Shown: piece by piece, positions 13,481 through 25,820 of the stretch | Numbering within the stretch: position 1 is the first letter of the stretch | How the letters are laid out: each line of letters opens with the position of its first letter | Source: Trichoplusia ni | Lineage: Eukaryota > Arthropoda > Insecta > Lepidoptera > Noctuidae | Length of the DNA: 64,000 nucleotides | Direction: 5' to 3' | Assembly: GCF_003590095.1 (NCBI RefSeq) | Contig: NC_039478.1 | Location: 21,638,001-21,702,000 of the forward strand | Program-made: the position numbers and the translations under genes | Notes under the pieces: model-generated | Seen by the model: only the letters and a program-made list of their open reading frames with translations | Told to the model about the DNA's origin: nothing | Database searches by the model: none

Positions 13481-15459
13481 TCCCAAAAACGTCCTGGAAA
13501 AGACGAAATAAAATAAGGAAATCGAAAAGAGAAACTCTCCTTTTGTGTTCAACTTCTGCTTTTACCTATCTTCTACTATAAGACGCAGTTCCTAATAGCC
13601 ACCTGAACACGGCCTAATCAATCTGGATACGCCGGTACATACGCGTTACATGGAACATGAATTAACGTGTAAGGTCAGACCGGGATTACACCTCGAGGTG
13701 CGACAGAATTACACATTCCTGTCAAGGTACGAACAGGGATACGTTTATGGTTCTGTTCATACGGAATATTAAATTGATAAAGCGTTTGGTCCTTTTAGGA
13801 ATATGCGTTGAATAGACAGATGACTGAATAGGTAGTGATGAAAATGATTCATTGAAAAAATGAACATGATTTTTCTTGTTGGTTCGTAAGTAAATTCAAA
13901 ATCCAACACAATAGTAAACAACAGTCTTTTGTCCATAATAAACTTTATAATTTTTAATAAAACTACCTTCACCATAAACCGGCTATAAAGTCTTTGAATA
14001 ATGCGATCCCATTTGCATTCCGCCGTAAAAATCCCATAAATCTACTTTCAAAGATAAACTCTGTACCGAAGGACCGAAGTGTAAAAGTTTTAGTTTGTTG
14101 AGCTGGAGCGCATTACGTCGGCGCGAGACGCCCTGCATTTTTCACAGCCGTCCACACCGCTAACATCCACCTTGTATTACCATCACTGTATGAACAGGCA
14201 GACAAAATGACATCAAATATGAATACTTTTTTGGTTCGGACAAAAGTGTGAAGTTGAGAACGAATTTCGTAGCTGATTTCGAGCTTTGACTTTTATTATG
14301 TAAATTAACATTTTTGAACTGAATTGTTTTCATTTGAATTTGTAAGTGCTTGTAAAGTGTGAAAGTATGCTTATAGTTGGCGAATGAGATGGGGTGACAA
14401 AGTGAGTATTGGATTGGAGGCCTTTTCCCACGAGTTTTTAAAGACTAAACAATTGATATAGTTAAATGTGACTTTTGCACTTCAGATTATTGCGAAAACA
14501 AACGTTTTCTTCTCTACTACTGAACACCTCTACCTTTTAAAGTATAACGGCATTCGGGGGTAAACCCCTAATTTACCCATGTTCATGTCGCAAACTTTTT
14601 GTCCTAATTTTGGGTCCTTTGATTCAACACCGTTTCTATTCAATATCATCGTCAGATCTATTCTTGGCCGAATTACGATAAATCGCTACTTAGTGTGGTT
14701 GTGCGTCACAAAACTGATATATTGTCAATGCCCAAGGTTTGCATTGGTAATCCAGGTCAAACGGTTCTCGGAATACGTATTTTTTCTATTTGATCTGTGG
14801 AGATTTGCTGGTCCTTTCTTCGCCACAGCCAGTCCCCAGAAGAGCGGGCGTGTTAGGGCACTATCCAGTGCAACGTGCTAGTATTTATGAAATAAGTTAT
14901 AACTTATTCAAATAAACGTTATGAAATCTAATCTAATCTCTAATGTATAGTATAGATATATATAGGTTTCAATATTTTTTTGTCATCCATCATTGCTTAG
15001 GTATCTCAACGCAATATAATCAAAGTGAACAAACCTTATGCAATGTGACATGGTTCTAAAACACAAATTAATCCTCATTCGTTGAAGTACGTATAATATA
15101 GTACACACAAGTCCCGCATAACAAAAGTTGAGCAGATAAACGGTATGTTAGCTGGAATCATTGTGTAAAAGTGGCCGTCCTCACTTCCATAATTCAGGCT
15201 GTGTTGTGCCATTATTCAAACGAATTGAATATTCTAAGCTTTGTGGACGACCCGGTCTGGGCGCCGCTCGAATATTATGTTTTGTAATGAAAATATCATA
15301 AAGATACATTTTAATGTCGGCCATGTTGTGTATTTTGCTGTTGTAATTTGGGTGTTCTTTATTTCAAATAATGTTAATTTTGTGTCCGTTTTTAGTGATA
15401 CTACTTGATCATTTTGTTAGGGATAGTTTCCTTGGTTTCACTGTCATTTTTATTCAATA
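13481..15459. other. AT-rich non-coding DNA, possible retroelement tail
   Basis: No gene is supported. At about 14890-14945 the text runs AAATAAACGTTATGAAAT into short (TAATC) repeats, which looks like a non-LTR retroelement or SINE 3' tail. The body upstream (14579-14881, open for 100 codons) has no reverse transcriptase motif. Confidence 0.35.
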
Positions 15460-16169
15460 CTAGCTGACCCGGCGAACTTCGTACCGCCTTAGCGTAGCTT
15501 TGATGCACTACTTTATTTTGTATAGTTGACCTATCTTAGGTATGAGTACCTATTCAATTTAAACTGGAATCTATAATATCCTCCATATATAAATTAATCC
15601 CTATTTCCCTGGTCTCGCCATATCTGAAAAGGACCTAATTGCATTAAATACAAAACAAAATATATATTTTCATAATAGTGTTTATTCCATAGCTATCATC
15701 GCTGTTCAGCCATTCGCCAATGACGCCAATGTCTAGTTAGGGAAACAGATACTACCACAGATTACTAAATAGGATATGCGAAATTTGTATAGGTTTACTA
15801 TTTGTATTATTTTCAAAAAATTATAAAATTGTGCAATAGAATTTAATTAAGTAACCACGTTTCCGAACAAACTTAATTAAGTAACCACGTTTCCGAACAA
15901 ACGATGCTCTTTTAATATAGTCTATGGCTGTGAATGACGTTGACATTCGTATAAAAAAAAATGACATTCGTAACGCGCGTTTTTTAAAATATGCAAAATT
16001 AAATGTATACTTTTCAATATTTCTGAGAGATTTTCTTAATATTTTTTTCCGTAAGAACCATCCTTGGACTTCCACAAACATTTAAAAAAAAGAATTATCG
16101 AAATCGGTTCAGCCGTTCACACGTGATGCCATGACAACGCGAAACGGGTTTCATTTTTATATATATAGA
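15460..16169 (-). mobile_element. Non-autonomous Helitron, full-length by termini
   Basis: Read on the minus strand the element starts TCTATATATATAAAAATG and ends GTTCGCCGGGTCAGCTAG, with A on the left flank and T on the right. That is the 5'-TC...CTAG-3' structure inserted between A and T that is typical of Helitrons. No Rep/helicase coding is visible in the 710 bp, so it must have moved in trans. The 3'-proximal CCGGGTCAGC word is shared with the copy at 48228-48505. There is no target-site duplication, as expected of Helitrons. Confidence 0.65.
15843..15902. repeat. Perfect 30-bp tandem duplication
   Basis: A 30-base unit beginning TTAATTAAGTAACCACG and ending CCGAACAAAC is present twice with no spacer and no mismatch (15843-15872, 15873-15902). 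It lies inside the Helitron. Perfect identity implies a recent duplication. Confidence 0.9.
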
Positions 16170-17244
16170 TAGTAATTTTCGGCTAGACTCACAGAATGTA
16201 GTATGTATGTACATAGCAAATGTGAATATTCTCTTTAAACTACTTCTTGTTTTGACTTAGTCAAAGAAGTGCTCCGCCGAAATTAGAACAAAAGGCGGAT
16301 TTTTATAAAGCTCGAAGTTTTAATCAGAAGCTTGCGAGTTACCCCTATGAACATTATGTATTAAGTAATCCTTCGGCATCCATTTATGTACGTACATTCA
16401 GAGATCTAGCCGTTCGGACATTAAGTCAGACCGAATGTTTGTGTGGGTTTACTTTTATATAGCGTTTACGAAGAATATCGGCTGTTAGCAAAGCCAACAT
16501 ATATGTGGGTATCGGCGACCATTTGCTAATCCTTGGACCGCTTTGCGACACCCGCGGGACGATCGGAAATTAATTTCCTGAAGTATAAATTAAATGGCCT
16601 TTAACAATTAAAATAATTTCCATATTAAATTTAATGAATTTATTTTTACGTTCAGCCAGAGATGTTATAAGCATAACATTCTTATGGAAACAATATTTCC
16701 CGATGTAGGTATTATTAATAGTTCTGAGCAATTCGAGAAATTGATCTTGGGATAATGGCTTTGCTTTAATGAAAATCACACAAACCTCTGTGCTCAACAA
16801 CGGCTCCCAAAAACCCCTACTAAAATGTATTTAAAGTGACTCGAAAGCAATATATTTAAGCAGATGTTTTCAATTAAGTCAGTCAACAATACATACCGGC
16901 TGCCGTCGAAACTCGTACGTTTCGTTTACCGAGTCTAGAAAGGAAATAGCGGACATTCCCACACTGGCTGTTTGTTCAATGAATTGAAACTTTTCATTTC
17001 GAAATCTATTCGCTACGTGAAAACGCATTGTTGATACAAACTGTATTGAAAATATCCGACCGGTAATCAACTAGTTCACAATATAGCGGGTAAATATCGT
17101 TTATTGCAAAACGAAAATAGAGGTTCTTTTTTAGAAATGTGTTGTGAATAATTTGGGTGAAGTTTTTTTTCGTTGTAGGCCGTTTAGTAGAATATTTATG
17201 TGAAAAACTATTGTGATCCAGTAGGTTGCTTGTAAATGTGTCAT
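16170..17244. other. AT-rich non-coding DNA
   Basis: Several overlapping minus frames of 92 codons or fewer occur between 16570 and 17284. None carries a domain. No gene is called. Confidence 0.45.
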
Positions 17245-17445
17245 GCTTACGGTTCCGTATCCAAAGGATAAAAACGGATCTCAATTATAATAGCACCGCT
17301 AAAAATAAAGACCAAGGTTAAGCAACGTTAGTTACAGACATAATTTTGTTAGTTGAACAATGATTTTTTTACCTAACAAGTTAGTTTTTTTAGACTATTT
17401 TACGGAATCTTCAGTGCTACGAGTCTGATTCACACTTGTCCGTTT
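17245..17445. repeat. Diverged lepidopteran interspersed repeat
   Basis: The segment is bounded by GGTTCCGTATCCAAAGGATA on the left and TACGGAATCTTCAGTGCTAC followed by CACTTGTCCG on the right. These resemble the two ends of the repeat family also seen at 35795-36015. It is too diverged for a class assignment. Confidence 0.35.
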
Positions 17446-18434
17446 ATTGTTAAAATTCCCGTACCAATCTGAATTTTAACATAAATTAATGATGGTCAAG
17501 AAATTACAAAATTGAGTATATACTTTTTCATATATTAAATTAGTCACCTAGAAATATTTTTGCGCATTGCCAAAATGTACAAACAATTTTCCAGTTTTCC
17601 AAAAAGCAATACAATCACGATCTCTCGTCCGTATAGAGATATTTCTGCTGTTAAGTTAATCATGAATAAAACACAGTACACGCTGAGGTTTTTGTATGCA
17701 TAACTACATGATACCCGCGAGACACGTGGCGAAATTGAGGCTTTTTGTACGTTCATGCCTTTTGTGCTGATGTTTCTGTTTAGGTAACGAATATTTCTGC
17801 TTAGTTTGTAGGTATGAGTGGTGCTAGAAAAAGGATGCTATAAAGGATATTGTGCCTTGTGTTTTATAATACCTATGATGACCATGTTGATATATTAATG
17901 CTAGTGAGACAGAGTTATAGTTAAACATTAGTCTTATCTTTAAAATTATTGCTACTCATGACATATTATTTTGTCGCTTGATAAACGAGTTGACCAAATA
18001 TAGTTTTTCAAAATCAATTTCTTCTTTTAGAAGTCCTAGGCAAAGAGTTTCCACTTTAGAAGAAGATACTTTAACCAAGCATCCAATCTAACTGGATTCG
18101 GGTACCACATGTTATTTCTTACGGCTGCCTATCTGATCTCGATAAGCTGTCGTCGTTACATATTTCCGAAACATCATAAAATTATATTTCCAAGTATACG
18201 TAGCGATTGGCCAGGATGTCTTGTAGGTATAGGTGGTTACTTATAATACCAGATACCAGCCTATTTACGTTCCGTGGCTGATCACAGACCCCTTCTCGTA
18301 TACGGATGGTTTGAGCATTGAGCACCATGCTAGCTCACTGCGGGTTGGCGATTTCAGATTCCTACATTTGGAATCCAGATTTCCTTTCAATGTTTTCTGA
18401 CACTGTTTTGTCAGTGGCGTCTAAAATAATTAAG
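17446..18434. other. AT-rich non-coding DNA
   Basis: Nothing recognised beyond short chance frames. Confidence 0.5.
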
Positions 18435-18540
18435 ATGGTACATATAACTGTGAAAAAGTCACATTGGTACTTGTGTTGGGATCGAACCTGCACCTCACCC
18501 ATGCATAAAACTGCAAGGCAAACCACTACATTATAAGGTG
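18435..18540 (-). repeat. tRNA-derived SINE head (partial)
   Basis: On the minus strand a tRNA-like head carries an exact B box, GGTTCGATCC (18479-18488). It is preceded by an A-box-like GTGGTTTGCCTTGCAG. The downstream body is short and degraded. Probably a truncated SINE. Confidence 0.5.
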
Positions 18541-19089
18541 GTAACTTAAACTCTGCATAAATGTTAAAAATACTTTGTCACAAGTATGTTTAAAACTAAC
18601 AACAAACAGAATGTTATCGAACTTTTATAATTGGAACCACACGAACAGTTAAAATTTTATTAAAATTCTGTTTTGTATCTAGCCTTTATTGATGGCCTAA
18701 CAAAAACTCGTTCGCCCTAAAAGTTCATTGTTCAATTCTAGTAAATTGAAATGGCGGAACTTTTATAATATTCCAGCGGTTTTTGCTTCATTCGTTCTGT
18801 TTGTTGAATAAAGGCTGTATATTTAGTGTTATCTATTTTTGTAATAGCCGTTTACGTTATAAGTCTAGAATGTATATTGGACATTTAGCATAAAGTATCA
18901 GTTTACAAGTGTTTCATCGGTATGACGAGTCGTTTCCTCACATATGGGGAAATTTTTAGCATTGTAAGCACGTTTGGAAAAGCATATGCTTTCAATTGTT
19001 ATGTAGACTCTCTTAATTCAAATTAGCTATCAGCATGACTGCATTACCTATCAACTTTTGTCGTGCTAAAACCTTTCTTATAATGCCTA
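18541..19089. other. AT-rich non-coding DNA
   Basis: No supported feature. Confidence 0.5.
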
Positions 19090-19346
19090 TCTATACTAAT
19101 ATATAAAGCTGAAGAGTTTGTTTGTTTGTTTGAACGCGCTAATCTCAGGAACTACTGGTCCAAATTGAAAAAATATTTGTGTTGAATAGACCATTCATCA
19201 AGGAAGGCTTTAGGCTATAAACCATCACGTTGCGACTAAAAGTAGCGAAGATACAATGGAAAATTTGGAAAAAAAACAGGGCAGGTATAAATCATATCTT
19301 TGATATATCTTCTACCCACGGGGACGAAGTCGCGGGCAACAGCTAG
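19090..19346 (+). mobile_element. Non-autonomous Helitron, family A copy 1
   Basis: Starts TCTATACTAATATATAAAGC and ends GTCGCGGGCAACAGCTAG, flanked by A and T. The core (GAACGCGCTAATCTCAGG, ACTACTGGTCC, GGAAGGCTTTAGGC) is shared with copies at 22985-23317 and 47404-47621. The last 40 bases contain CCCACG and CGCGGG as an imperfect stem, matching the expected Helitron 3' hairpin. It has no coding capacity. Confidence 0.7.
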
Positions 19347-21104
19347 TGTTTGATAAAAAGGAATCTGACTCGAGCTATGTTAGAACATTTTACCCGTATT
19401 TTCTTTGCCTTTCTTTTTGTACAACGCAAAAATAAGCTTTCGTTAACAGTACTGAAAATACGTATAGAAACGAAATTACCATATAAATGAGTTTTCATCG
19501 CAACGACTATACTTAACGCCTTTGTTTCTAGGATAGGCATAGAACAACAAAAGTCTGACTATAATTCTAAAGACAATTAAAGTTGTTGAAATGTTAGGTT
19601 GTATTTCAGAGGCGCCTCGGTGAACCGCATCGTAGGTCTATTCAACAATGTAATAAATACGTCTAGTTTTCAGGTTAGCTCAATGAAATCGGGGGCAACA
19701 TTTAAATTTAATGTAAAACAGACTATGTTTGAGTACCTACAATTAGTTTGAGAAGTATTATAATGTTTTTACTTGGACAAAATTAAAGCTATTTTTTTTA
19801 AGGTGAGATTAAAAATAGGCCGGTTAAGTACGTTATTATAATTTTATGTTAAAAGTATGATTATAAAATGTCAGCAGAAACGTATCTAGTCTTAAAGATT
19901 AACTTTCACCTACCCTTTAGTAACCCTGTTCATGCCACAATTTAAAATAAATTATAAATTAAAAATATGTATAGAGACGGTGGAATATTTTTAAAATATG
20001 TTGTTGAGAGGCGTTGTCCAGAAATGTAACAAAAAAATAAACTTTCTGAAGATTTCGCGAAGCTTCTTTTTAACTTTACACTTTTGTGTCGTGATAAAAG
20101 TCGACGATAAATTCATGCGTATTTATGTATTTGTTGTGCTATGTCGCGATTTTTAACAATAAGACGATTGTTTCAAATAAAATAAAGTGACTAATTTTGG
20201 ATTCGATTACCTACTAATGAGCCTTTTTTTGAGAAATGCCATAGTGATGCAAAAAAAAATAGTCTTAACTAATTAAGCCATGCAAAAGTCTTGTGCAATT
20301 GAATGTTTATCACTACACGTGATAAACATTCAACAACATCTGTAAATAAAGGTGTCTATTCTAAACAATATTCCAATCCAAAGTCTCCTAATAAATTCAA
20401 TAAAACTAATAATATTCATTTACGAAATCAAACTCAACACCTATAAAATAAAAGCCATATTGACGTCAAAATTATACCATTGACGTGAATCGCCTATTGT
20501 AACATTTTGACATCCACATTGGTAAACCTATATTATTTATATTATGACAAGTTGACAGTATGACAGTTTCACCTGTCTGCTATCTGGCCTTTGGTTGTTT
20601 TGAATAAAAGAAAAGCTTTCATACTGAAGTGGAAATTATTGTTTAATGTCATCGGTTAATGGTCTATGTTCGATCGATTTAATTTCTTGTCTATTACAAT
20701 GAATATGTTGTGTTGTTTAGGTGACAAGACGATTTGTGTGAAGTCTTATTGGTGGAGTAATGAGTATTTGTTTTGTTTTTTCTTTTGTATACATGTGCAA
20801 TATTAGTCGCCATAAAACTGGCTTAATTTGGCTGTTTTTTTTTTGTATAATGGATATAAATATTTATGATAAATAATTTAAAAAATCAACATTAAACAAG
20901 GAGGTTCTATTTGCTTAATTTGCTGAGGAAATCTAAGCTGAGGAAACCTTTAATTCGAGATATTTTGAATAAAGATTCCGTTGCTTTGGAAAAAACTGCT
21001 AATGCTGTTAAGTATTTCCAGTTTAAGATAAACAAACACACAAAAGTCTTACCTATAAATTGAAACAAAAACATACGAGGGTGTTAGGTATCTAATTATT
21101 TGTT
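19347..21104. other. AT-rich non-coding DNA
   Basis: No gene. It contains the short hairpin at 20299-20333 and a TGACGTCA word at 20461-20468. A tandem AAG|GTGAGA after a T tract at about 19800 resembles a ratchet site, but AAG is a poor acceptor. Confidence 0.45.
20299..20333. repeat. Perfect 15-bp inverted repeat, 5-nt loop
   Basis: TTGAATGTTTATCAC is followed by TACAC and then its exact reverse complement. It is a compact hairpin with no terminator context or element attached. Confidence 0.85.
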
Positions 21105-21310
21105 TTATAAAGCCGGTTAAGTGCGATTTGGAGACTTGACAAAGAGGGGTACCGTTCAAACAGGCTAAAAAAAAAAACAAAATTTCAAAACCTTTAACCT
21201 CATTACTCAATTGTACTGTATGTTCTTATAGAGGCAAATGAAACACATTGGTAAAAAAACTAATGTGTGACTATCACAGTTCATGCAATACAGCCTGATA
21301 AAGTAAATAA
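21105..21310. repeat. Diverged lepidopteran interspersed repeat
   Basis: It opens with AAAGCCGGTTAAGTGCGATT and GGGGTACCGTTC, and ends with CATGCAATACAGCCTGATAAAG. These are end-words of the repeat family seen at 13405, 17245 and 35795. Strongly decayed; class not assigned. Confidence 0.4.
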
Positions 21311-21564
21311 CATAAAACATATTATCACTAACCAATCTTCTCTAATTGCGTCTAATTATCTCTCCCGATCTTAGCCAAACATATTACTAAGTCAATTGAT
21401 TATTGACAATATAAATTGATTATCACGTATCAATAACATTGTATCTAAGGTGTCAGTTTAGTTAATTAGTCACGGAACACATGTATTATCTCGTTAATTA
21501 GAATTACTGGCGGTAATAAACTTTCTAACCACAGCGTAATTACATAAACCATGGGTAGGTACTT

Positions 21565-21846
21565 ACTTTTAGGAGCTCGTGAGTAACCTATAACTGCATA
21601 TGTGGACCGATCACAGGTTAAGCTACGCTCGACACGGTTGGTCCGTAGATGGGTGACCTTCTTTGAAGGCACGTTAAATTGTGGGTATCAGCTGTTATTC
21701 ATACATCTGTTACGGTCGTGTTGCCCAGGTAACTGGTTTGAAGAGGTCGCTCCTTGTAAAACACTGGTACTTTGCCGGATCCGGTAAGACTGAAAGCCGA
21801 CCCCAACATACATACTTGGGAAAAGGCTCTGATGATGATGATGATG
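21565..21846 (+). repeat. 5S-rRNA-derived SINE with (GATGAT) tail
   Basis: The head at 21601-21657 resembles the internal promoter part of 5S rRNA: CCGATCACAGGTTAAGC, and then, after a short gap, AGATGGGTGACC (C-box-like). The body has GAAGGCACGTTAAATTGTGG, CCAGGTAACTGG, CGCTCCTTGTAAAACACTGG and CCGACCCCAACATA, and it ends GGGAAAAGGCTCTGATGATGATG. The body matches copies at 25568, 32845 and 38425. A 5S head on a non-LTR-like 3' end is the layout of SINE3-type elements. An internal deletion relative to the other copies is visible after CATACATCTGTTACGG. Confidence 0.65.
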
Positions 21847-22984
21847 CGATCTAAACAGTGTAGAGTGCTGTCTCCCTCGCACGATGGCTATACTGTTACT
21901 TGGTAATAGGTCTCCTTAAGTTTCTTTACTCAAGGAATCCTGTTCGGAATGTAAGAGGAAATGAACTAATGAATGGAACTTTGTAAGTTTCTTTGCCTAC
22001 TTTGTATGCATGTATTGTTCGCACCTTCTCTGTGAGATTGCGAGGATTTCCTGTTGGTAGAGTCAGATGTGCCTTATACTGACACTTGTATATTGTATGT
22101 ATGTACTTTACTGTATTTTGTTCGTTAAAGCTAATGCTATAACTATCTTTTCTAAAACTATGATAAATCAAAATTTCTCGCTCTCCCGCCGCCCCATAAG
22201 CTTATGATTAAGGATTCCGGTTGGATTCCAAACAATCCCGATAAAATCGTTCGTCGTATTAAATAAACAAGTCATGAATCCGCCTCTCGAAAGTAATAAC
22301 AATAGTCTAAAAAAACTCTGTCTGAATGTTGGTATTTGTGTCTGTTACAATTTAACGTCTAAACCCTTTAGCCGATATTAGTGTAACTTGCTATAATAAG
22401 ATAGAATACACAGGACATACATACGTACATAATAATACACTTGTCTCGTTTTTCTGCAGTACTTAAGGTTGACTGGCAGAGTATGCCTCACGCATTAAGT
22501 CGAGCATAGTTAGTTTTATTTGTATGAGAAGTATTAAAATGAAATGAATAATTTTAACAGTAATATAAACCCACGCAGCCATGTAATGGACAAAAGCTAG
22601 TATCAATATAAACCAAACACAATGCTTATGATTGTAACTGTCGTTATTTTGCTGGTACTTACGATACTAAAGGTGTGTATGGCACGTTCTTGTAATATTT
22701 TATCAAGGGCGAGGTCATTTTTAATTAAATATAAACCTCAGTGGAATTCTTTTGTTGTAGATTTTAAGAAGGGTGTTGATATAAATGGTTTTCAATGCAA
22801 CTCCTGTAGGACAGCCTAAGGGCGTAGTCAATGTACTTTAACGGTTGGGAACCCTAAATGTGTAGGAAAAACATTTTTTTCATAAGTGAAAAACTTCTTT
22901 GATTCGTTAATTTAATACGTTGAAGTGATTAGTCATCGTAACTTGTCTACAACCCTTGTACTTTTATGAGCTCATTCATCTATA
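21847..22984. other. Mostly non-coding AT-rich DNA
   Basis: Apart from the fold-back fragment at 22195-22255, nothing is recognisable. Confidence 0.45.
22195..22255. repeat. Fold-back element family, fragment
   Basis: It contains AAGCTTATGATTAAGGATTCCGGTTGG (split across positions 22198-22224) and CAAACAATCCCGATAAA. These match the right half of the copy at 49755-49923, in the same order. Confidence 0.45.
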
Positions 22985-23317
22985 TCTATACTCTATACTA
23001 ATATACTAATATATACTAATATATACTAATATACGAATATATATATATACTTATACTTAATATATAAAGCTAAAGAGTTTGTTTGATTGTTTGTTTGTTT
23101 GTTTGAACGCGCTAATCTCAGGAACTACTGGTCCAAATTGAAAAATTCTTTTTGTGGTGAATATACCATTCATCGAGGAAGGCTTTAGGCTTTAGGCCAT
23201 CACGCTGCGACTAATAGGAGCGAAGATACAATAGAAAATGTGATAAAAAAACAGGGCAGGTATAAATCATAACTTATATCTTCTACCCACGGGGACGAAG
23301 TCGCGGGCAACAGCTAG
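22985..23317 (+). mobile_element. Non-autonomous Helitron, family A copy 2
   Basis: Ends GTCGCGGGCAACAGCTAG|T and shares the family A core (GAACGCGCTAATCTCAGG through ACAGGGCAGGTATAAATCAT). The 5' end TCTATACTC is expanded by a run of (ATACTAAT)-type repeats from about 22990 to 23050. That makes it longer than the copies at 19090 and 47404. Confidence 0.65.
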
Positions 23318-25554
23318 TAAAAAATAATCGTGTAACATTAACTTTCACATTCTCAACCACTATTTCAAAGATAGGACAGAATTGTATCATCGATATAAAA
23401 ACTTTGAAATTAAATAATGGGGAAGAAGAAAACATTATTTAAAACAAAATACCTTGTCTCCCTACCTATTCACTATTATTATCTTGAATTCCGTCTGTAT
23501 ATAGAAGCAAAAGCCATAGAATATCCCCCGAGTCGTCGACGGAAGCAGGTGACAATGAGGGAGGATGGCTCCGCGTTGAATCGCCTGTCTAATGAAGCCC
23601 CATTTGATTTCATGTTCAACGCAACGGTGAAAAACGTTATAGATATTTTTTATTATACTAATGTTTTGCGATGTTCCTAATAGTGTAATTTTGAGTTTAT
23701 ATAAAGCTGTTAAGTGCGAGTTAGATTCCCGATACTAAGGTTTTCGTATAAATAGGGCAAAGAAAAACGAATTGCCAAGCGAAATTGGTCACCCAGAAAA
23801 TTTATACAATCGTTTCCTAACCTCGACTTTTATTTATCATTTTAAGGTTGATGCTGATTGAAGATTTTTATGTTGAAGCTGATGAGCTGAAAGCTTGAAA
23901 AATTTAACTGTTTAGCTTTCATGGTTCATGAGATGACAACCGGACGGATATAAAGCGGTGCCTCTGAAACAGGGAACCTTTCTGTCCTTTGATTAAAGGC
24001 CCAAAAAAAGTTTTTATATCAAGTGAATCTAAAATAGTCGCTTTTTGAATTGAAGGTTTTTAATCTAAGGTTATAACATTACTGTCGAGAAGAACTGTCA
24101 AAAGCTCGAATTTTAAAATCAAAGTATTGTTCTAAAATGCAAATTTCGAGTAAATTAAAATATGCGTATTTTTGCACTCTATGTAAATATCTTGTAACAA
24201 TAGGTGTCAGTACCTAGAATATAACCGAATTTAGATTTTATCGTCTCATAATTGTAACCTCTGCCAAATTTCATTTAATACCTGTCCTGACTTTACCGGG
24301 TACCCGAAGTAAGTCCGAATAAAATTTTACGATCCCAATTATTTAATGAAAATCCTACTGAAGTTCCATATTGGTTAGATACACTTCGGTCGTTAGGTAT
24401 TTTTTACGCTTTTACTGTAAAAATGTGGACTCCGATTTTAATAGCGGCGTACAAGGAAATTAGAAATATTTCAATTCTCTCCCAGTTTTAATCCGAAAGT
24501 ATATTTATCGCATTTTATACGTATTTTCTCATACGAAAGGTATTTTCCATCGCAATAATATACGCTTCTGGTTCCGCAAAGATATTTTCGAAAAGATAGG
24601 TTTAGTGCATCGGAAAAATATGAAAAATGCTATTCTTAAATTCGGTAACCTAGATATTCCAAGATCGAAGCCGTTGTGAATAAAATGTTTTAAAATATCG
24701 CTAACGTTCTAAAGGTTTTATTAAGATTGTTTCTTGATTTATTATTTCTTACCATTGTCAACTTATCTGTTATAAGTTTTTAGATGGCTGACAATGTAGC
24801 AAGCATACAATCGAAAGCCTATTACTATGGTTCCGCTGTCAGGCCGTCCCTCACCAAGCTCAGTTCATGAAAAAAGCCAATGAATTTTTGGCAGATGATG
24901 TGTTTTTGTTGCCGCGATAACAAAGATTTATATTTTGTACAGAACCCCCAGTGTCGCAAGTACGCCTCACTTGACGGTTCCTTTAAATTGTATTTTCTTT
25001 CTGTATTACATGTTTAAATGTCAGACAGTTGCTCCTATAAAATTATTTTCTTTTAAAAATAGTAAAATAAAATATTATATTCATTGGGGACGCTAGTAGC
25101 TACATCGAAAACAAAATTGCATTTATCTACCCAACATGACTCTCCTTTAACATATTTTACAGTAGAAACTCATCCCTACTCAATTTAATGTGGTACCTAA
25201 AGTACCAAATCACGGTACATTTCGAGTACTAAGATTGAAAGTCCATTCTCGGTAAAATGTGCCGACGCACGTACCATTCGTATTGGTTGGGATCCCGCTC
25301 CATCCATTACGAACTCACTAATCTAAGTGAATCAAATAAATTGAAAAACACTGCCTACCCACGTTACTTTTGGGAAACTATTGCAGTTCTTCTTTAACGT
25401 ACGGTTAATGTACAACCTGGTGTCTGTTTTTAAACTGGTTGTGGGTTTCTATCGTGGTTTTGCGCGGTATTCTAAAATGTTAATGAGTGCCTTTTCCTCG
25501 ACGCTGTATTCCGTCATCGCTTGTAGTAAGTGATAATTAATTGCTTTTGTGCAA
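23318..25554. other. AT-rich non-coding DNA
   Basis: An 87-codon plus frame at 23417-23680 begins with a real ATG in reasonable context. It includes a GC-richer basic stretch (PPSRRRKQ), but has no recognisable domain, splice sites or poly(A) support. Nothing else is recognised. Confidence 0.4.
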
Positions 25555-25567
25555 ATGTGTGCTGGGA

Positions 25568-25820
25568 TTCCGTGTTGCGGAAGGCACGTTAAATTGTGGG
25601 TCCCGGATGTTATTCCTACATCTTTGACAGTCGTTACAGGTAGTCAGAAGCCTGATAGTCTGACGGCCAGTCTAACCAAGGGGTATCGTGTTGCCCAGGT
25701 AACTGGGTTGAGGAGGTCAAGTAGGCAGTCGCTCCTTGTAAAACACTGGTACTCAGCTGAACTCGGTTGGACTGGTAGCCGACCCCAACATAGTTGGGAA
25801 AAGGCTAGGCTGATGATGAT
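25568..25820 (+). repeat. 5'-truncated (GATGAT)-tailed SINE with target-site duplication
   Basis: The body matches the 5S-SINE family from GGAAGGCACGTTAAATTGTG onward. It runs through GTAGTCAGAAGCCTGATAG and TGCCCAGGTAACTGGG to CCGACCCCAACATAGTTGGG and GATGATGAT. The 5S head is missing. The sequence ATGTGTGCTGGGA occurs immediately on both sides (25555-25567 and 25819-25831), overlapping the tail by a few bases. It is a clear target-site duplication of about 11-13 bp, as made by target-primed reverse transcription. Confidence 0.75.

Noticed and set aside
17316..17340. 5S rRNA fragment (GGTTAAGCAACGTTAG)
   Set aside because: Only about a dozen bases match and no C-box or 5S ends follow; it lies in a decayed repeat.
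19780..19810. Third ratchet site, TTTTTTTTAAG|GTGAGA
   Set aside because: AAG is a poor 3' splice site; the T tract alone is common in this DNA.
23417..23680. 87-codon frame with a real ATG and a basic PPSRRRKQ stretch
   Set aside because: No family resemblance, no supporting exon structure, and its length is within chance for the region. Left as a note only.
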